A DNA stretch of 64,000 nucleotides from Anniella stebbinsi (GCA_029215795.1 JARDYH010000005.1:165875814-165939813), one strand, 5' to 3'; numbered from the stretch's first letter, positions 10,531 through 22,205 are shown. Numbers and translations are program-made. The notes: a model not told the origin generated them from the letters alone.

Positions 10531-11717
10531 ATACCTAAGAGTGTGTGAAATTGATTGAAGTGTATTATATTTTGTAGACTTCATTAGTTCTGTTTGTGTT
10601 GTGAACTAACTGTGAGTACTAGAAAGTATTCTTGGAGATGGGGCAAAGAAGGTTGCCACAAGTGGGTTAGTGAGTTATTGGACATGGAAAGCTTTTGGGA
10701 TTAGAAGGGCCACTACCTTCATTAAGGTGCTTCTGATATCAACAGAAAACCTGGTTGCAGTGGGAAGCAGTCCTCTTAGGGTTGATGCTAAATCTAGGAG
10801 TAGTAGCATGACCAGATCCGAAACTGAGGATGAAGTCATGGACCCAGATGTTATACAAAGAGTTTTATCTGGTTGGGGGAAGAGATAGATCCTGGGAGAA
10901 GGAGAAACCCACCAAATGTGCCTATGCTAGCTCTATCCAGTATGCTTTCTGAACTTAGATGTTAATAATTGCTTGCTGCTATCTCCATTTTGCTCTTGTG
11001 GATTATAACTTGCTTGTATTTAGGAATGTGTGTGATCTTCCTTATCATAATGGAGGCAAGTTATTCTTTTACCCTGTTTGAGCAATGAATAATTATTCCT
11101 CAGTACCAAATTGGTGTTGTTTGGATTGGGACATTTATTAATTCTTGAAGCCCAAAACCCTCAGTTCAGATTTGTAAATCTATTAGTGAGTGGGGTCTGT
11201 CCTCAAAGGCCTCCTCTCTCCTGGCCCAGTGAATCCCAGATGCAGCTGCCCAAATGGGGAAAACTCACTGGCCTGATGGAGGGGGAATAAGATGCTAATC
11301 TCATGGCTGCAGTACTGACTGGGTGATCTTTGGCCAGTCAGTCCCTCAGCCCAATCCTCACTGGTTTGTAGTTCAGATAAAGTGGGGAGGGCCATTTCTG
11401 TCACCCTGAACTCCTTGGAGCAGATTTGTGATGATGCTCATGTAATATTTTGCCCAAATTGCAGTGAGGGTTTATTTTTCATTTTGTCAACAGTGTTTTT
11501 CTCTGAGTAAATGTTACCATGAATACCAGTGAATTAGACATCTTTCTCCCCCAGATTTCTCAACTGAATCCTCCAGATCAGCTATATGTGACTTAACAAG
11601 TGTCATAAGGGTTTTCCATCCTCCCTCTTCTCTTTCTTCCTTTCCTTCGTCTTGCTCTTGTAGTTCTCCACCCCACCCCACCCTGTTGTGTCCACAGACC
11701 TGGGGCCCTTGGAAATA
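10531..11717. repeat. Repeated spacer subunit
   Basis: This segment is nearly identical to 22286-23395 and related to 16711-17640, 36305-37150 and 55797-56650. A 72-residue open frame at 10670-10888 recurs at 22424-22642 but is broken in the other copies, so it is not supported as a gene. The Sauria-like SINE body (tgactgggtgatctttggcc) lies at 11305-11410. Confidence 0.5.
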
Positions 11718-12072
11718 GGCCTCCTCCACACGAGACGTTTAATGAGCCTTGAAGGCTCATTATAAATTTTACCTCCACACCAGCGGAGCGCAAAACGGGC
11801 GTACAGGCGCGTTATCTCCCCGATAATGCGCATTTTCGAATGCGCGTTAAATAGCGACTTTTATTTTTCTCCGGCCATTAAAGCACATTTTCGCCGTGTG
11901 AACAAGCGATTATGCGCATTAACGTCTTCTAAAGCGCTTTTTGGACATCAATTAATGCGCTTCGCCGCCTCTCGCCGCCTCCCGTGCAGAGGGATTAGGC
12001 GTAAATGCGCCTCCGCGAAAATGCGCATAATCCCTGAACCGGGCGCAAAAGCGCATCCTTGTGGAGGGGGCC
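11718..12072. mobile_element. CpG-rich DNA-transposon-like element with GCGC repeats
   Basis: The ends are inverted: ggcctcctccac at 11718 and gtggagggggcc at 12061-12072. Both sides are flanked by ATA, a possible 3-bp target duplication. The interior carries about eleven GCGC tetramers, many as ATGCGC or GCGCAT, in a genome that is otherwise CpG-poor. No credible protein frame is present. A non-autonomous DNA transposon (Harbinger-like or other) is the best guess, but the family is not recognised. Confidence 0.45.
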
Positions 12073-12553
12073 ATAGGAATCTGGTTCCACACAAAATTTA
12101 GGTAGTAGACATTTATTGTAATGCTCCTTCTTTGCAAGCAGCTACAGGCAGACTGGCCTTTGCATTGCCAGCCTGCTACAAAACCTGGGATGGATTATAT
12201 GTGCTTAATTGCAGGTCATTCATAAATCCTGGCCTGGCTCAAAGAATGGGCCTATCACAAACACTACATCCCTCCTTTCCTTCAAATATGAAAAACAGCA
12301 ACATAGCTATAAAGTATCTGAACAACAACAAAACTGCAACTGTAGAAGGAAATATACAACGAATGCACATATTAAACAAGAACAATTAGCTCAATAGTTC
12401 ACAAAAACAGTTTCTTTTATGTAATATAGTCCTGCAAATAGCTTGGAGCAAGGTGGCTGGTCCTTGTTGGGTAACGTTGTGAGTTCAACTCTGAAACACC
12501 AAGAGTTGCTGGATCTGGTGCTGCAGGAGTGGTGGATGGGATGGGATTTTCTA
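12073..12553. other. Unassigned spacer
   Basis: AT-rich non-coding DNA between two DNA-transposon-like elements. No gene, repeat unit or paralogous copy was recognised in the window. Confidence 0.4.
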
Positions 12554-12873
12554 GGCTGACCATATGAAAAGGAGGACAGGGCTCATGTAACTTTAACAGT
12601 TGTAGAGAAAAGGGAATTTCAGCCAGTGTCATTTGTATGCAATTAGTTCCTGGTGAAATTCCCTCTTCATCACAACAGTTAAAGTTGCAGGGGCCCTGCC
12701 TTCTTTTGTATATGGTCACTCTAGTATAGTGTATGCACGTTTAACTGTTGTGATGAAGAGGGAATTTCACCAGGGACTAATTGCATACAAAAGACACTGG
12801 CTGAGATTCCCTTTTCTCTACAACTGTTAAAGTTACATGAGCCCTGACCTGTATTTTATCTGGTCAGCCTAAA
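12554..12873. mobile_element. Fold-back MITE, nearly complete palindrome
   Basis: The left arm starts taggctgaccatatgaaaag and the right arm ends ctggtcagccta. The two arms are inverted copies over most of about 150 bp each, meeting near 12715. The outermost bases are TA on both sides, so a TA target duplication (Tc1/mariner type) is possible. A truncated copy lies at 53643-53860 and a diverged one at 40072-40230. Confidence 0.65.
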
Positions 12874-12879
12874 TAATGT

Positions 12880-12995
12880 ATTAGTTTTATGTGCTTTTAA
12901 TCAGTTTTATGTATTTCACATTTGATGTTCCCCACCTCGATCCAGAGGGAGAGGCGTGTAATAAATAAATATATAATATATTATTATTATTATCC
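12880..12995 (+). mobile_element. LINE 3' UTR tail ending in AT-rich microsatellite
   Basis: The motif cctcgatccagagggagagg is followed by ataaataaat and ATT repeats. This is the same 3' end that terminates the better-preserved LINE at 40355-40870. Another copy is at 17150-17245. Confidence 0.55.
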
Positions 12996-14154
12996 AGCTC
13001 CAAGGTAAAGTTGGAACAAGACACAGCATAGGATACTATGCCATATCCAAACTGATCAAATAATGCATTTGGTATCAGCATTGTGCTTGGTTGTAATTTC
13101 CCAGCATTTTGGATCTTGAATGAACATGGAAAACCATTGACACAATTTGTGAAACTGAGTCTTTGTTAATTGAATAGGGTAATGTGAATTTATGAGGGCA
13201 AGTAGGTTGTGCTACAAAGCAACCCCCAAAACATGCTGTTTGGGAAAGAAGGTGCTTGTATCTGGATGAGTTATTTGTTTTTGGTCATGGGCAGGTGCAG
13301 AAAAGCAAGTTCCGTTAGCATATGGAGGCCTTGGACTTCCCAAATGAACTACCTGTAGGAATTCTTGCAAACAACTTTCTGGCCAGCCATTGCGTTCTGA
13401 TTGCCTCCATTCCTCTGTATTAAGACTTGCAAATGAAAGATTCAGTCTCTGGGTGAGGAGCACAGTAAGCTCCACCAGGAAAACTTTGATGCTGATGTCT
13501 AACCCTCCTGCTTCAGCCAAATGAAAGAAAACAATAAGTATTCAACACCTTTTAAAGCTTTTCAGACCCTAAAATCCCAATATCCTGTGAGCAGAGAGGC
13601 CTCCATGATTCTAAAATCCCCTGGGCCATCTGTGCAAACATATTACCCATCATCCCCCTTTTCCCCTCAAGCCAAGGAGAAAGAAAGCCATTTGTCTGCT
13701 TTCTTCTCTCAATCTCTGATATTATGGTGTGGGTAAACAGGGAAGATTTTCAGGCACTTAGGGCGGCAGTACAAAAGAACTGAAACCAAAATGTGACAGT
13801 TTGTCAGTTAAAGAGGAGGTCGGAACGGGTTTTTAAAAAAAATTAAGTTAATTATTTATTGAGATAGTAGACGAGTATATAATAACTATAGCATATACAT
13901 CAAATACACACATGCATGTAACATACAAAAATACAGTCATTAAAAACCATATAATATTAAAGTGGAATTTTATCAGTAGCAAAGGGTGTTTTTTTTAAAA
14001 CTGATGACTTTTGTTTTATTTTTATTTTTCAAAAGAAACACCTGGCTACTTTCCAGATCAGATCACTTGTGAACACAGGGCCATTACTATTTTTATTAGC
14101 ATGGTAAGCACTAAAACCTATTAAAAATATTAAAAAGCAATGAGACTTTAAGTT
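12996..14154. other. Unassigned region
   Basis: No paralogous copy was found in the window. A 102-residue minus-strand open frame (13212-13520) has no recognisable domain and no copy for comparison, so I do not call it a gene. The stretch from about 13840 is very AT-rich. Confidence 0.4.
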
Positions 14155-14238
14155 GGATTCCTCCATTGAGCGGGGTGTTGAACTCAATGGCCTTACAGGC
14201 CATTTCCAACTCTACTAGTCTATGATTCTATGAGACTC
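14155..14238 (+). mobile_element. CR1 3' tail
   Basis: The segment ggcctta...ccaactctactagtctatgattctatga is the classic CR1 terminus with its 8-bp ATTCTATG tail repeat. Confidence 0.8.
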
Positions 14239-14359
14239 ATCAAATAACTTACAACAATGAATCATCTATACATCAATAACCTTTACATTTACAATAATTG
14301 CAATGGAATCATCTTGATTATCATTCCAAAAATTCCAAACAGGCTCCTATTCCTGTTCT

Positions 14360-14604
14360 GATTTATTTATTTTATTTATTGCATATATATCCTGCCTTTT
14401 TTCCTCCAAGTAACCCAAGGTAGCATCCATAACCTTCCTCCTCTCCATTTTATCCTCACAACAACAACCCTGTGAGGTAGGTTGGGCTGAGAGTCTGTGA
14501 TTGGCCCAAAGCCACCTAGTAGGTTTCCGTGGCTGAGTGGGGACTAGAACCCAGGATCTCCCGACTCCCAGGTCAACACTTTAGCCACTATACCACACTG
14601 GCTC
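14360..14604 (-). mobile_element. Full-length Sauria-type SINE
   Basis: Read on the minus strand it starts agagccagtgtggtatagtg (tRNA-derived head with A box) and continues through a B-box-like ctgggttctagtcccc. It then has the ttggccca / cctcacagggttgttgttg body and ends in a ggcaggatatatatgc tail with an A/T-rich run. This family is characteristic of squamates and is the clearest taxonomic marker in the window. Confidence 0.8.
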
Positions 14605-15344
14605 TTCCTGTTGTAATTTATTTGATCCTGTTCTAATTTATTTGTCCCATTTAATTGTGTTTAAGGCTATTGTTGCCTCCTTTCTTTTCTTTTCCAATAT
14701 TTGTCATAAAGAAAGTGTGCTGCTAATATGGCCGAGAACCCACAAGCATAAGTACAAAAGCACACTTCCGCCCATGATTCCCAGCAACTGATGTACCTAA
14801 GCATACTGCCTCTGATACCAGTGGTAGCACATCGCTGCCATGGCTAGTAGCCATCAGCTTTGGCCCTGTCACTTACTCCCAGCCTAGCCTACCTCACAAG
14901 GTTGTTTTGAGGATAAAATGGAGAGGAAGAGGATACTATACGCCAGCTTACAGCAACAAGAAAGCTAGACCTGCCCTCCACAATGGACTGGTTTACTGGG
15001 CTTTTCAAGATATCCAGGGCTTTGCCTTTCACCACATGTTCTAGCAGGAAATTCCACGCATGAGTGGTGTGTTGTGTGGAGACGGACTTTCTTTGAATCT
15101 GGGTAAAAATGATTCTCTGGTTGAACCCCACAGAATAAGACAACGTGGGAGTACTTTGACTACCATCTGTCATCAATATCCTACATTACAATACAGAGAT
15201 TGCCTTATACTCTATTCATTTATCCTGCTCCATTGATGCCAACTTGCATACAAGTATTGTATATAGTTAACGTTAAGAGTTGCTCTTTTGACCAAACCCT
15301 GGAGTACCATTGCTGTAACGTGGGTTTGTGTGTCTCTTTGCAGC
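14605..15344. repeat. Spacer shared with 53930-54550
   Basis: The segment 14735-15340 is collinear with 53930-54550. A Sauria SINE body fragment (cctacctcacaaggttgttt) lies at about 14868-14950 and its counterpart at 54045-54150. No gene was seen. Confidence 0.5.
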
Positions 15345-15560
15345 TAGATTTCTTCACACAGTACCTAGCTAAAGTATGGAATTCACTACCACAAGACGTA
15401 GTGATGGCCATCAATTTGGATGGCTTTAAAAGGGGAGTGGACAAATTCCTGGAGGAGAAGGCTGTCAATGGCTGCCATGAGAGCTGTATGCTACTTCCAG
15501 TATCAGAGGCAGTATGTCTAAAGTTTTGTTGGCAGGGGGAGGGAGACAGCTTGTTCTGCC
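15345..15560 (+). mobile_element. CR1-like LINE fragment
   Basis: It encodes AKVWNSLPQDVVMAINLDG, then FKRGVDKFLEEK, then a PVSEAVCL-like stretch. This is the C-terminal region of a CR1-type LINE. A paralogous copy is at 54550-54760. Confidence 0.65.
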
Positions 15561-16627
15561 ACCCAGTCATCTCAGGGTTAAATAAAGTGAGCTGTAATTC
15601 CCCCGAGAGGAGGGAAATCTTCATCGTGAATTCATGCCCAGGAATGACTGCGCCGCCCATTCTCTTCTAGGCCTCCAGAGGATCCTTTGCCTGGAGTCCT
15701 CGTGGTCACGGAGAGCTCAGGACACAGAGGTAAAAGCTCGACATAGGGGTGGAAGCAAAAGAAGAGGTCACAAGAATGGGGGGGGGGGCGTTGTAGGGGA
15801 ATGTGGGTCAGAGCCCCCCCCCCCACCGCTCTCCACTCGGATTCCTTGGTAGGGGGAGAAGCCAGGCAATCCACATGTTTTCTTTAGCATAATCCTCTCT
15901 GAACCCCCTCCCTTCGACATCAATCGCGTCTGTTTTAAACTTTTGTAGCTGAACGGTTTAAATTATGCTTTTTTTGGCTTGTATTTGTGAGTTGTAATGT
16001 TTTGACAACTGTCCAGAGAGCTTTGGCGGTGTAGAAATGAAATGAATGGACTGGGAGGGGAGCTTGGGAGCTTGTTCAGCTGCAAAGAGGATCCCCACAT
16101 GCTGCGTTTGCATTGCCCGATTTTCCAGCTCCCTCCCCTCTTTGAGCTCTCTCCGGTCTCCCCGGGGCGTTGGGGTTCGGTGGGGCTGAGGGAGCCAAAG
16201 CGGTGAGCAGCCTTCGTGCCCCAGCTGGAGCTGGGCCATGGTTGAATCTCCGTGACCTGAAAGGGCCGTTTCACTTTCCTTTCAGCTACACGGAATTGGG
16301 CCTGGAAGCTCCTTAGGCTCCTATTTGCTTTCTAAAACTGAAGTCTGAAAGGAGAGACTGCAGGAACTGATCCTCAGCGGGAAAGGCTGCTGCTCAGGAG
16401 GATGGAGGCTCCTCCGCCTGGTTCCCCTGAGAGTTTGGCCGGACTTCTTAGGCAGGATTGGCAGCTGAGGCTGCGCGTCCCTCTGTGCTGTTGCCGTCCT
16501 TGCTCACGCCCGGCCCCACCATGTGCCTTGGAGGAAAGAGGGCAGAGAGTCCCTTTCTACTGCTCTTGGGAGCTAGTACGGTGCCTAAGCAATCCACACA
16601 ACAACCCTGTAAGGTTGGCCTATGTAG
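15561..16627 (+). repeat. GC-rich subunit, second copy in spacer 1
   Basis: It contains G- and C-homopolymers (15777-15788, 15817-15825). A LINE 3' UTR-like piece lies at 15920-16045 (caactgtccagagagctttggcggtgtag), followed by the CpG-containing block (16050-16600) described at 9831. It matches 54840-55700 closely. Possible promoter or first-exon function is inferred only. Confidence 0.4.
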
Positions 16628-17149
16628 GATCTGGTGTGGTCGAGTGGTTTGAATGTTGGTCTTATTAGACCAAAGAGACCCAGGCTCCAATCCCACCTGG
16701 CTGTAAAGGCATATGCCTTACCGTGTGTGAAATCGATAGGAATTGATTGTCTTTTTTGTAGACGTGATTGATTCTGTTTGTGTTGTGAGCTAACTGCGAG
16801 TGCTGGAGATGGGGCAAAGAAGGTTGCCACAAGTGGGTTAGAGAGTTATTGGACATGGGAAAGCTTCTGGGGTTAGAAGGGCCACTACCTTCATTAAGGT
16901 GTTCCTGAAGCCAATAGTAAACCTGGTTGCATTGGGAAGCAGTCCTCTTAGGGTAGATGTTAAATCTAGGCGTAGTAGCATGACCAGATCCAAAACAGGA
17001 TGAAGTCACGGACACAGATGTTATAACTTGCTCACTTGTCTTTAGAGATGTTTGTGTTGTGCCTTATCATAATGAAATCATACTATTCTCTTGCTCTGCT
17101 TGAGTAATGAATATTTATTCTTCAGTACCAATTTTTTTGTTGTCTGGCT
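16628..17149 (+). repeat. SINE head and spacer subunit
   Basis: The Sauria-like head occupies 16628-16710 (gtgtggtcgagtggtttgaa, then gacccaggctccaatccc). The rest is the shared spacer also seen at 10531 and 22286. Confidence 0.5.
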
Positions 17150-17245
17150 TGTACTTTTAATCAGTTTTGTGTATTTTGTGTTTGATGTTGTTCCCCGCCT
17201 CAATCCGGAGGGAAAGACGGGTAATAAATAAATAAATACATTATT
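17150..17245 (+). mobile_element. LINE 3' tail insertion
   Basis: The motif cctcaatccggagggaaaga is followed by ataaataaataaa and TTA repeats. Homologous subunits at 36710-36780 and 56210-56280 lack it, so this is an insertion private to this copy. Confidence 0.6.
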
Positions 17246-19676
17246 ATTATTACTATTAATTTGTGAAGCCCCAAATGCTCTTTTCAAATTTGTAAATCTA
17301 TTACTTAGTGGGGTCTGTCCTCAAAGCTCCTCTATGCTCTTCTGGTGATGAATCGCAGATGCACCTGTCCAAGTAGGGAAAACACACCGGTGGGTTGGAG
17401 GGGGAATAAGTTTCTCACCTGATAGCTACAATCCTGACTGGGTGACTTTTGGTTTTTTAAATCCCTCAGCCCAATCCTCACTGGTTAGTAGTTTAGATAA
17501 AGTGTGGAAGGCCATTTCTGTCACCCTAAACTCCTTGGAACAGATGTGTGACAATACACGCATAATATTTTGCCCAAGCTGCTGTGAGGGATTATTTTTT
17601 GTTTTGTCAACAGTATTTTTCTGTGAGTAAATGTTACCATGAGTGCTGTTCCACATTTCTTGCATTTGCTCATGTGTCAATTTTATGGGTATTCCTACTC
17701 CTTTCTGGCAAAAGATGCAAAACCTTTTAATGGCGGAATAGTTATTTATTCATAATTACATTTATATCCCACCTTATTTTTCGTGCAAGAAACCCTGGGA
17801 GGCTTACATTATCCTCCTCCTCTTCATTTTACCCTCACAACAATCCTGTGAGGTAGGTTAGGCTGAGAGTTAGTGATTGGCCCAGATCATCCTTCCTAAA
17901 ACGGGTGACACCTCAGGGGTGCTAGACTTATTTGTTTACATTTATGTATATATTTCTGGAAACCATCCTTCGTCAACAATGGATCCTAGAGTGCTTAAAA
18001 CCTCATATTAAAATAACAAATACTCAACAAAAATATTACATTTTAACTATATTATGATAGTTTACACATTACCCTACCATCCATAGTTCTATACAATATA
18101 TCAGTGTACTTCCAACTTTTCCCCATGACCCAGTGCAATAATATCACATTCCCTCAAGACTCTTATTCCTGTGCTTATTCTGAACATGTCTGACATGTAA
18201 TATGATTTTTGACTCATTACTCAACACATATTGTATTAATTTAAGGAGATTCTTTATAATTAAATCCCAGTGAGCTCTCTGGAAAGTACTTCTAAGTAAC
18301 CATGCATATGTGTAGGTAGCTCAAAGTGTTTAAGAGTAGCTGGATCATGCCATTTGACATAAATATATATTTTGTTCAGACACATTTAAAAGGCAAACCC
18401 TCCACCACCCCCCACCCCCACCCCACAGACTGTAATTCCTAAATGGGCAGCCTTTTGTCCTACAAGGCCTGAGGGGGTGGGAGGAAAGGAATCCAGGGAA
18501 GACTGAACCTGACACAAAAGGAGAATGGCTTTAGTCTTGCAAAGAGATCTGTTGGGAAGCTGAGAAGGAAGCAGGATTTGCTTGGAGTTAATTTAAACTG
18601 ACCCCCAAACACATAACAATACAGACAACTAGAGACTGACTGAGGAATGTGCAAGCCAGGCTGTGATGTTATTTGGTTCTGCATTGCCACACCTGGAAAT
18701 CCAGGTGGCGTCTTGAGCCCCCCCTGTAGTTTACGCCTCTGGTGAGTTTAGTTTTGGGCGGCAGAGTAGGAGGCGCCCTACAGTCAGCTACCTGGGTGCT
18801 GATCATGGCCTTGGGCTGGCCCTGGCTGTGCGGCTCTGAGGATATCGAAATTAGCAGTTGTAGCATCATGATTTTGTGTGGTTGGGTGACCCTCCCACTC
18901 TGGACCTAGTTTCTCCTCCCACTACAGTGCAGGAGGCCAAGAACCGGAGGTGTCCCCAATGCAGCGCCCTCCAATGGCACCTGTGAAGGAGTCCCCAACA
19001 TGGTGCCTACGAAAACAATTATTTTTCATTATTTTACCTAGTTTTTAATATATGTAGAAGGATTTGTATGAAATTCGTATAACGTTCTATGAGTTATACA
19101 TAGGTTTCAACAAAAGTGGTCCAGATATCCAAATAAAGTATTCATTTGGAGGTGGCGCCTATATGTCGCCCATTCAAATACTGAAAACATTGTAATGTCC
19201 TCATTCCAGTGCATTAAAGGACGTGAGTGTTTCTCCTTGTAATATCAATCTTTTAGCTATCAAACGGTGCAGAAAATCCATTTACACTGACCGTTTGTTA
19301 ATTTCCATGAAGCAGGTAAATAATTTCAAAGAACATTTACATCTGTGAATATTAAGAACTGTTTCAATACGAAATATGTCTGTGTAAGAACCTTTTGGAC
19401 TTTGCCCAAACATGTTTAAAAGACTCATTAGCTGTACTGCACCATCAGCAATTAGCTAAATTAGACAGTCCCTTACTAAAATGACATTGCAGGGTACAAT
19501 AGATACAAAACAATATTAAGGACTGTTTCAATACAAAAGATGTCTGTGTAAGAACCTTTTGGACTTTGCCGAAACATGTTTAAAAGAATTTTGTGGTTGT
19601 ACCCACAGCAGTTTCTCAAATTCCCAGATGGGTCCAAAGGGATGCCTAGTTTGTACCTTCTTTGTTTCCTCTACAG
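17246..19676. repeat. Spacer subunit upstream of orphan exon
   Basis: Collinear with 36780-39130 and 56270-58630. It includes a SINE body (17430-17545) and a minus-strand Sauria fragment (17740-17890). A segment at 19300-19600 (ttttggactttgccgaaaca) resembles decayed Penelope-type terminal sequence. No gene was seen. Confidence 0.5.
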
Positions 19677-19759
19677 GCCTTGCAATGGCATCAGAGTCAC
19701 GATCTCCTTCGTCTGTTCTGTGAGGTGGAGTAGAAAGAGGTCTCCTGCGAACAGCTGAG
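19677..19759 (+). other. 83-nt upstream exon, orphan copy
   Basis: Bounded by acceptor tttcctctacag and donor gtaagg. In the phase that would join a KRAB exon it reads LAMASESRSPSSVL, then TGA, then GGVERGLLRTAE. The ATG sits in a strong context (G at -3 and +4), giving a 12-codon upstream frame. No KRAB exon follows: about 100 bp past the donor the sequence switches to a spacer subunit. It is probably a stranded exon from a recombined module. Confidence 0.6.
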
Positions 19760-20659
19760 GTAAGGGAGGGGTTATTGAGGCGTGATGAAGGGGGCAGCCA
19801 GGGGGCCGCCCTCTGTGTTGGAGGAGTGGGGAGTCTTTCCTTTTTGGTAACTATGCCTTCTCGTGTATGAAATTGATAGTAATTGATTGTCTTTTTAGTA
19901 GACGTGATTAATTCTGTTTTGTGTTGTGAGCGAACTGTGAGTGCTGGAGGTGGGGCAAAGAAGGTTGCCACAGGTGGGTTAGTGAGTTATTGGACATGGA
20001 AAGCTTCTGGGATTAGAAGGGCCACTATCTTCATTAAGGTGTTTCTGAAGTCAATAGTAAACCTGGTTGCATTGGGAAGCAGTGTCTGTCAAACAATGAT
20101 AAGGCTGACTCATGAAGTAGAAGGTGGGAGGATTTGTCTTTCTAAATAAAACAGTTTGCAAAGCGTTCAAAACATTATATAAATACTCGGAGTGACAGTA
20201 ATTTAACTGTGTATTATCCTACAGCATTCTTCTGATGAAGTAATAACGAAACAGGAAGATTATTACGGATGCCCTGTTAAATGAATTAGTGCTGTTATGA
20301 ATTAGTGCTGTTAACATATGAACTAGTTTCATTTGGAAATGTGAGTCTTGGAATGTTTGAAACAGTATTGTACAACTGAGTGAACTAATTGTAATCCAAT
20401 TATCACAAATAAGTATACATACTTCATTGTAGAACAGAAATAGTATGTTAACACATGAATGGGTGTTTTTTGTAATTGTTTATGTGGCCAATTGGATTGA
20501 TTGATATTGTAATATACACCTGATTGAAGTAATTACAAACTGATACAAATAAATATATAGACTTCATTGTATAACAGTTTTTGTAGTTATATAGTTGATC
20601 TATGTGGTTGAGTGCACTGCACTCCTATAGGATATTGTTTTCAACCACTGCCTCCTGCT
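19760..20659. other. Recombinant junction and AT-rich spacer
   Basis: At about 19850 the expected post-exon sequence jumps into sequence equivalent to position 16705, showing unequal recombination. From about 20160 to 20660 the DNA has no copy elsewhere in the window and includes the hammerhead-like motif listed separately. Confidence 0.5.
20222..20297 (+). ncRNA. Hammerhead-ribozyme-like motif
   Basis: The core CTGATGA (20232-20238) is followed by a very short stem II (GT/AC around AATA, with one extra A) and GAAAC (20248-20252). ACAGG (20251-20255) pairs perfectly with CCTGT (20273-20277) as stem III. The cleavage position would be after the T at 20278. Flanking CAGCA and TGCTG could close stem I. 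The order is that of a natural hammerhead, and Penelope-like elements are known to carry such motifs. The weak stem II and the extra A are cautions. Confidence 0.4.
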
Positions 20660-22205
20660 GTATTGTTTGTACAACTATATTGTCAGACAGTGTATGATAA
20701 CGAGAACGAACTTCATACGTCTTATGAGTACAAAAAACCTGCTTTCGCCTTTATCAAGTCCCATGTCTGTAGATATGGGAAGAAATCTTTGGGAGAAAAT
20801 CTTTTCTGGTGCCCTTCAGATTACCTGTTGCTGGGCTGCATCTCTCCACTCTTCTAGTGGTAAAAGCAGATGGGCAGGATAGGAATGAAATGAAATGAAT
20901 ATGGCATAGAGAGGCTCACTGGCACAAATTGGCCAGTCACTTGATAGAGTCTGTGATTGCAAGGGAGTGTGGGTCTGATCCCCACAACACACTAAGGCAC
21001 TCCTGCGAGCCCACATTTCTCTAATCCATAGCTGGCATCCATTTCACAGGAAGGCCAAACTGGCGAAAGTCAATTTTAAAGATAAAGCAGGAAAGAAATG
21101 TGTGTGTTGGGGTTTCTCAAAATATGACCACAATGAACAAGGTTAATATGTGTGTGTGTGTGTGTGTGTATGCCTACAGCAGCAGTCTTCTGACTCCTGG
21201 GAAGCCTGCAACCCAAGGCACAGAAAAGAGAAAGGCACAGAATTTTAAGGTTGTGCATTATAAAGTGATTCCAAGTTGCATAGAAGTCTTGTTTACCTTT
21301 CATGTTCCTAGTTGCTCTTTTGACTAGGCTTCAACTTTTCCATAACAGTGGTTGACCAAACCCTGAAGCGCCATTCCTATAACGTGGGTTTGCGTGTTCC
21401 TTTCCAGATGGCTGCAATTAAAAGGAAGGACTTCTTCACAAAGTGCACCCTTAAGCTGTAGAATTCTCTAGCACATGATGTAGGGATGGACTCCAATTTT
21501 GAAGGCTTCATATAGGGGGTTGGAAAAATTCCTGGAGGAGAAGGCTATCATTGGCTACTGGTAGTCCTGAGAGCTGTATGCTACTTCCTGTATAAGAGGC
21601 ATTATGCCTAAAGGTTTGAGGGCTGGGAGATAGGTTGTTTGTTCCTCCAGTCATCTCAGGGTTAAAGAAAGAGAGCGTCTTCGTCTTTAAGGCCTCCTGA
21701 GGCTCGCAGGACACAGAGGTAAAAGCTTGACATAAGGGTGGAAGCAAAAGAGGAGGGAACAAGAATATGGGGGGGTGCGTGTAAGGGATATGGGTCAGAG
21801 CTAGGCCATGTTTGAATTTCCGTGACTTGAAACGGCCGGGTCACTTTTCCTTGCGTTACACGGTTTGGGGCCTGAAAGCTCATTAAGCTCATCTTTTCTT
21901 TCTAAAGCCTGAAAGGCAAGACTGGAGAAACTGATCCTCAGTGGGAAAGGCTGCTGCTCAGGTGGACGGAGGCTCCTCCGCCTGTTCCCTTGAGAGTTTG
22001 GCTGGGACGCTGCTGCTGCTGCTTCTTAGGAAGGATTGGGAGCTGAGGCTGCGCGTCCCTCTGTGCTGGTGCCGTCCTTACTCACGCCCGGCCCCTCCAT
22101 GTGCCTTGGAGGAAAGAGAGCAGAGAGTCCCTTCTACTGCTCTTCAGAGCTAGCAGAGTGCCTAAGCAATCCACACATCAACCCTGTAAGGTTGGCCTTT
22201 ATAGG
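20660..22205 (+). repeat. Spacer subunit, third copy
   Basis: Near-identical to 9080-10447 with small indels. It carries a (TG)n tract at about 21149-21169, a CR1-like fragment at 21430-21640 and the GC-rich block at 21780-22200. No gene was seen. Confidence 0.55.

Noticed and set aside
10670..10888. 72-residue frame repeated at 22424 and related to other spacers
   Set aside because: It is open in two near-identical copies but broken in the paralogs at 16840, 36430 and 55930. It shows no domain, and its conservation is explained by recent duplication.
13212..13520. 102-residue minus-strand open frame
   Set aside because: No domain, no splice or promoter support and no paralogous copy for a conservation test. 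Length is within chance expectation.
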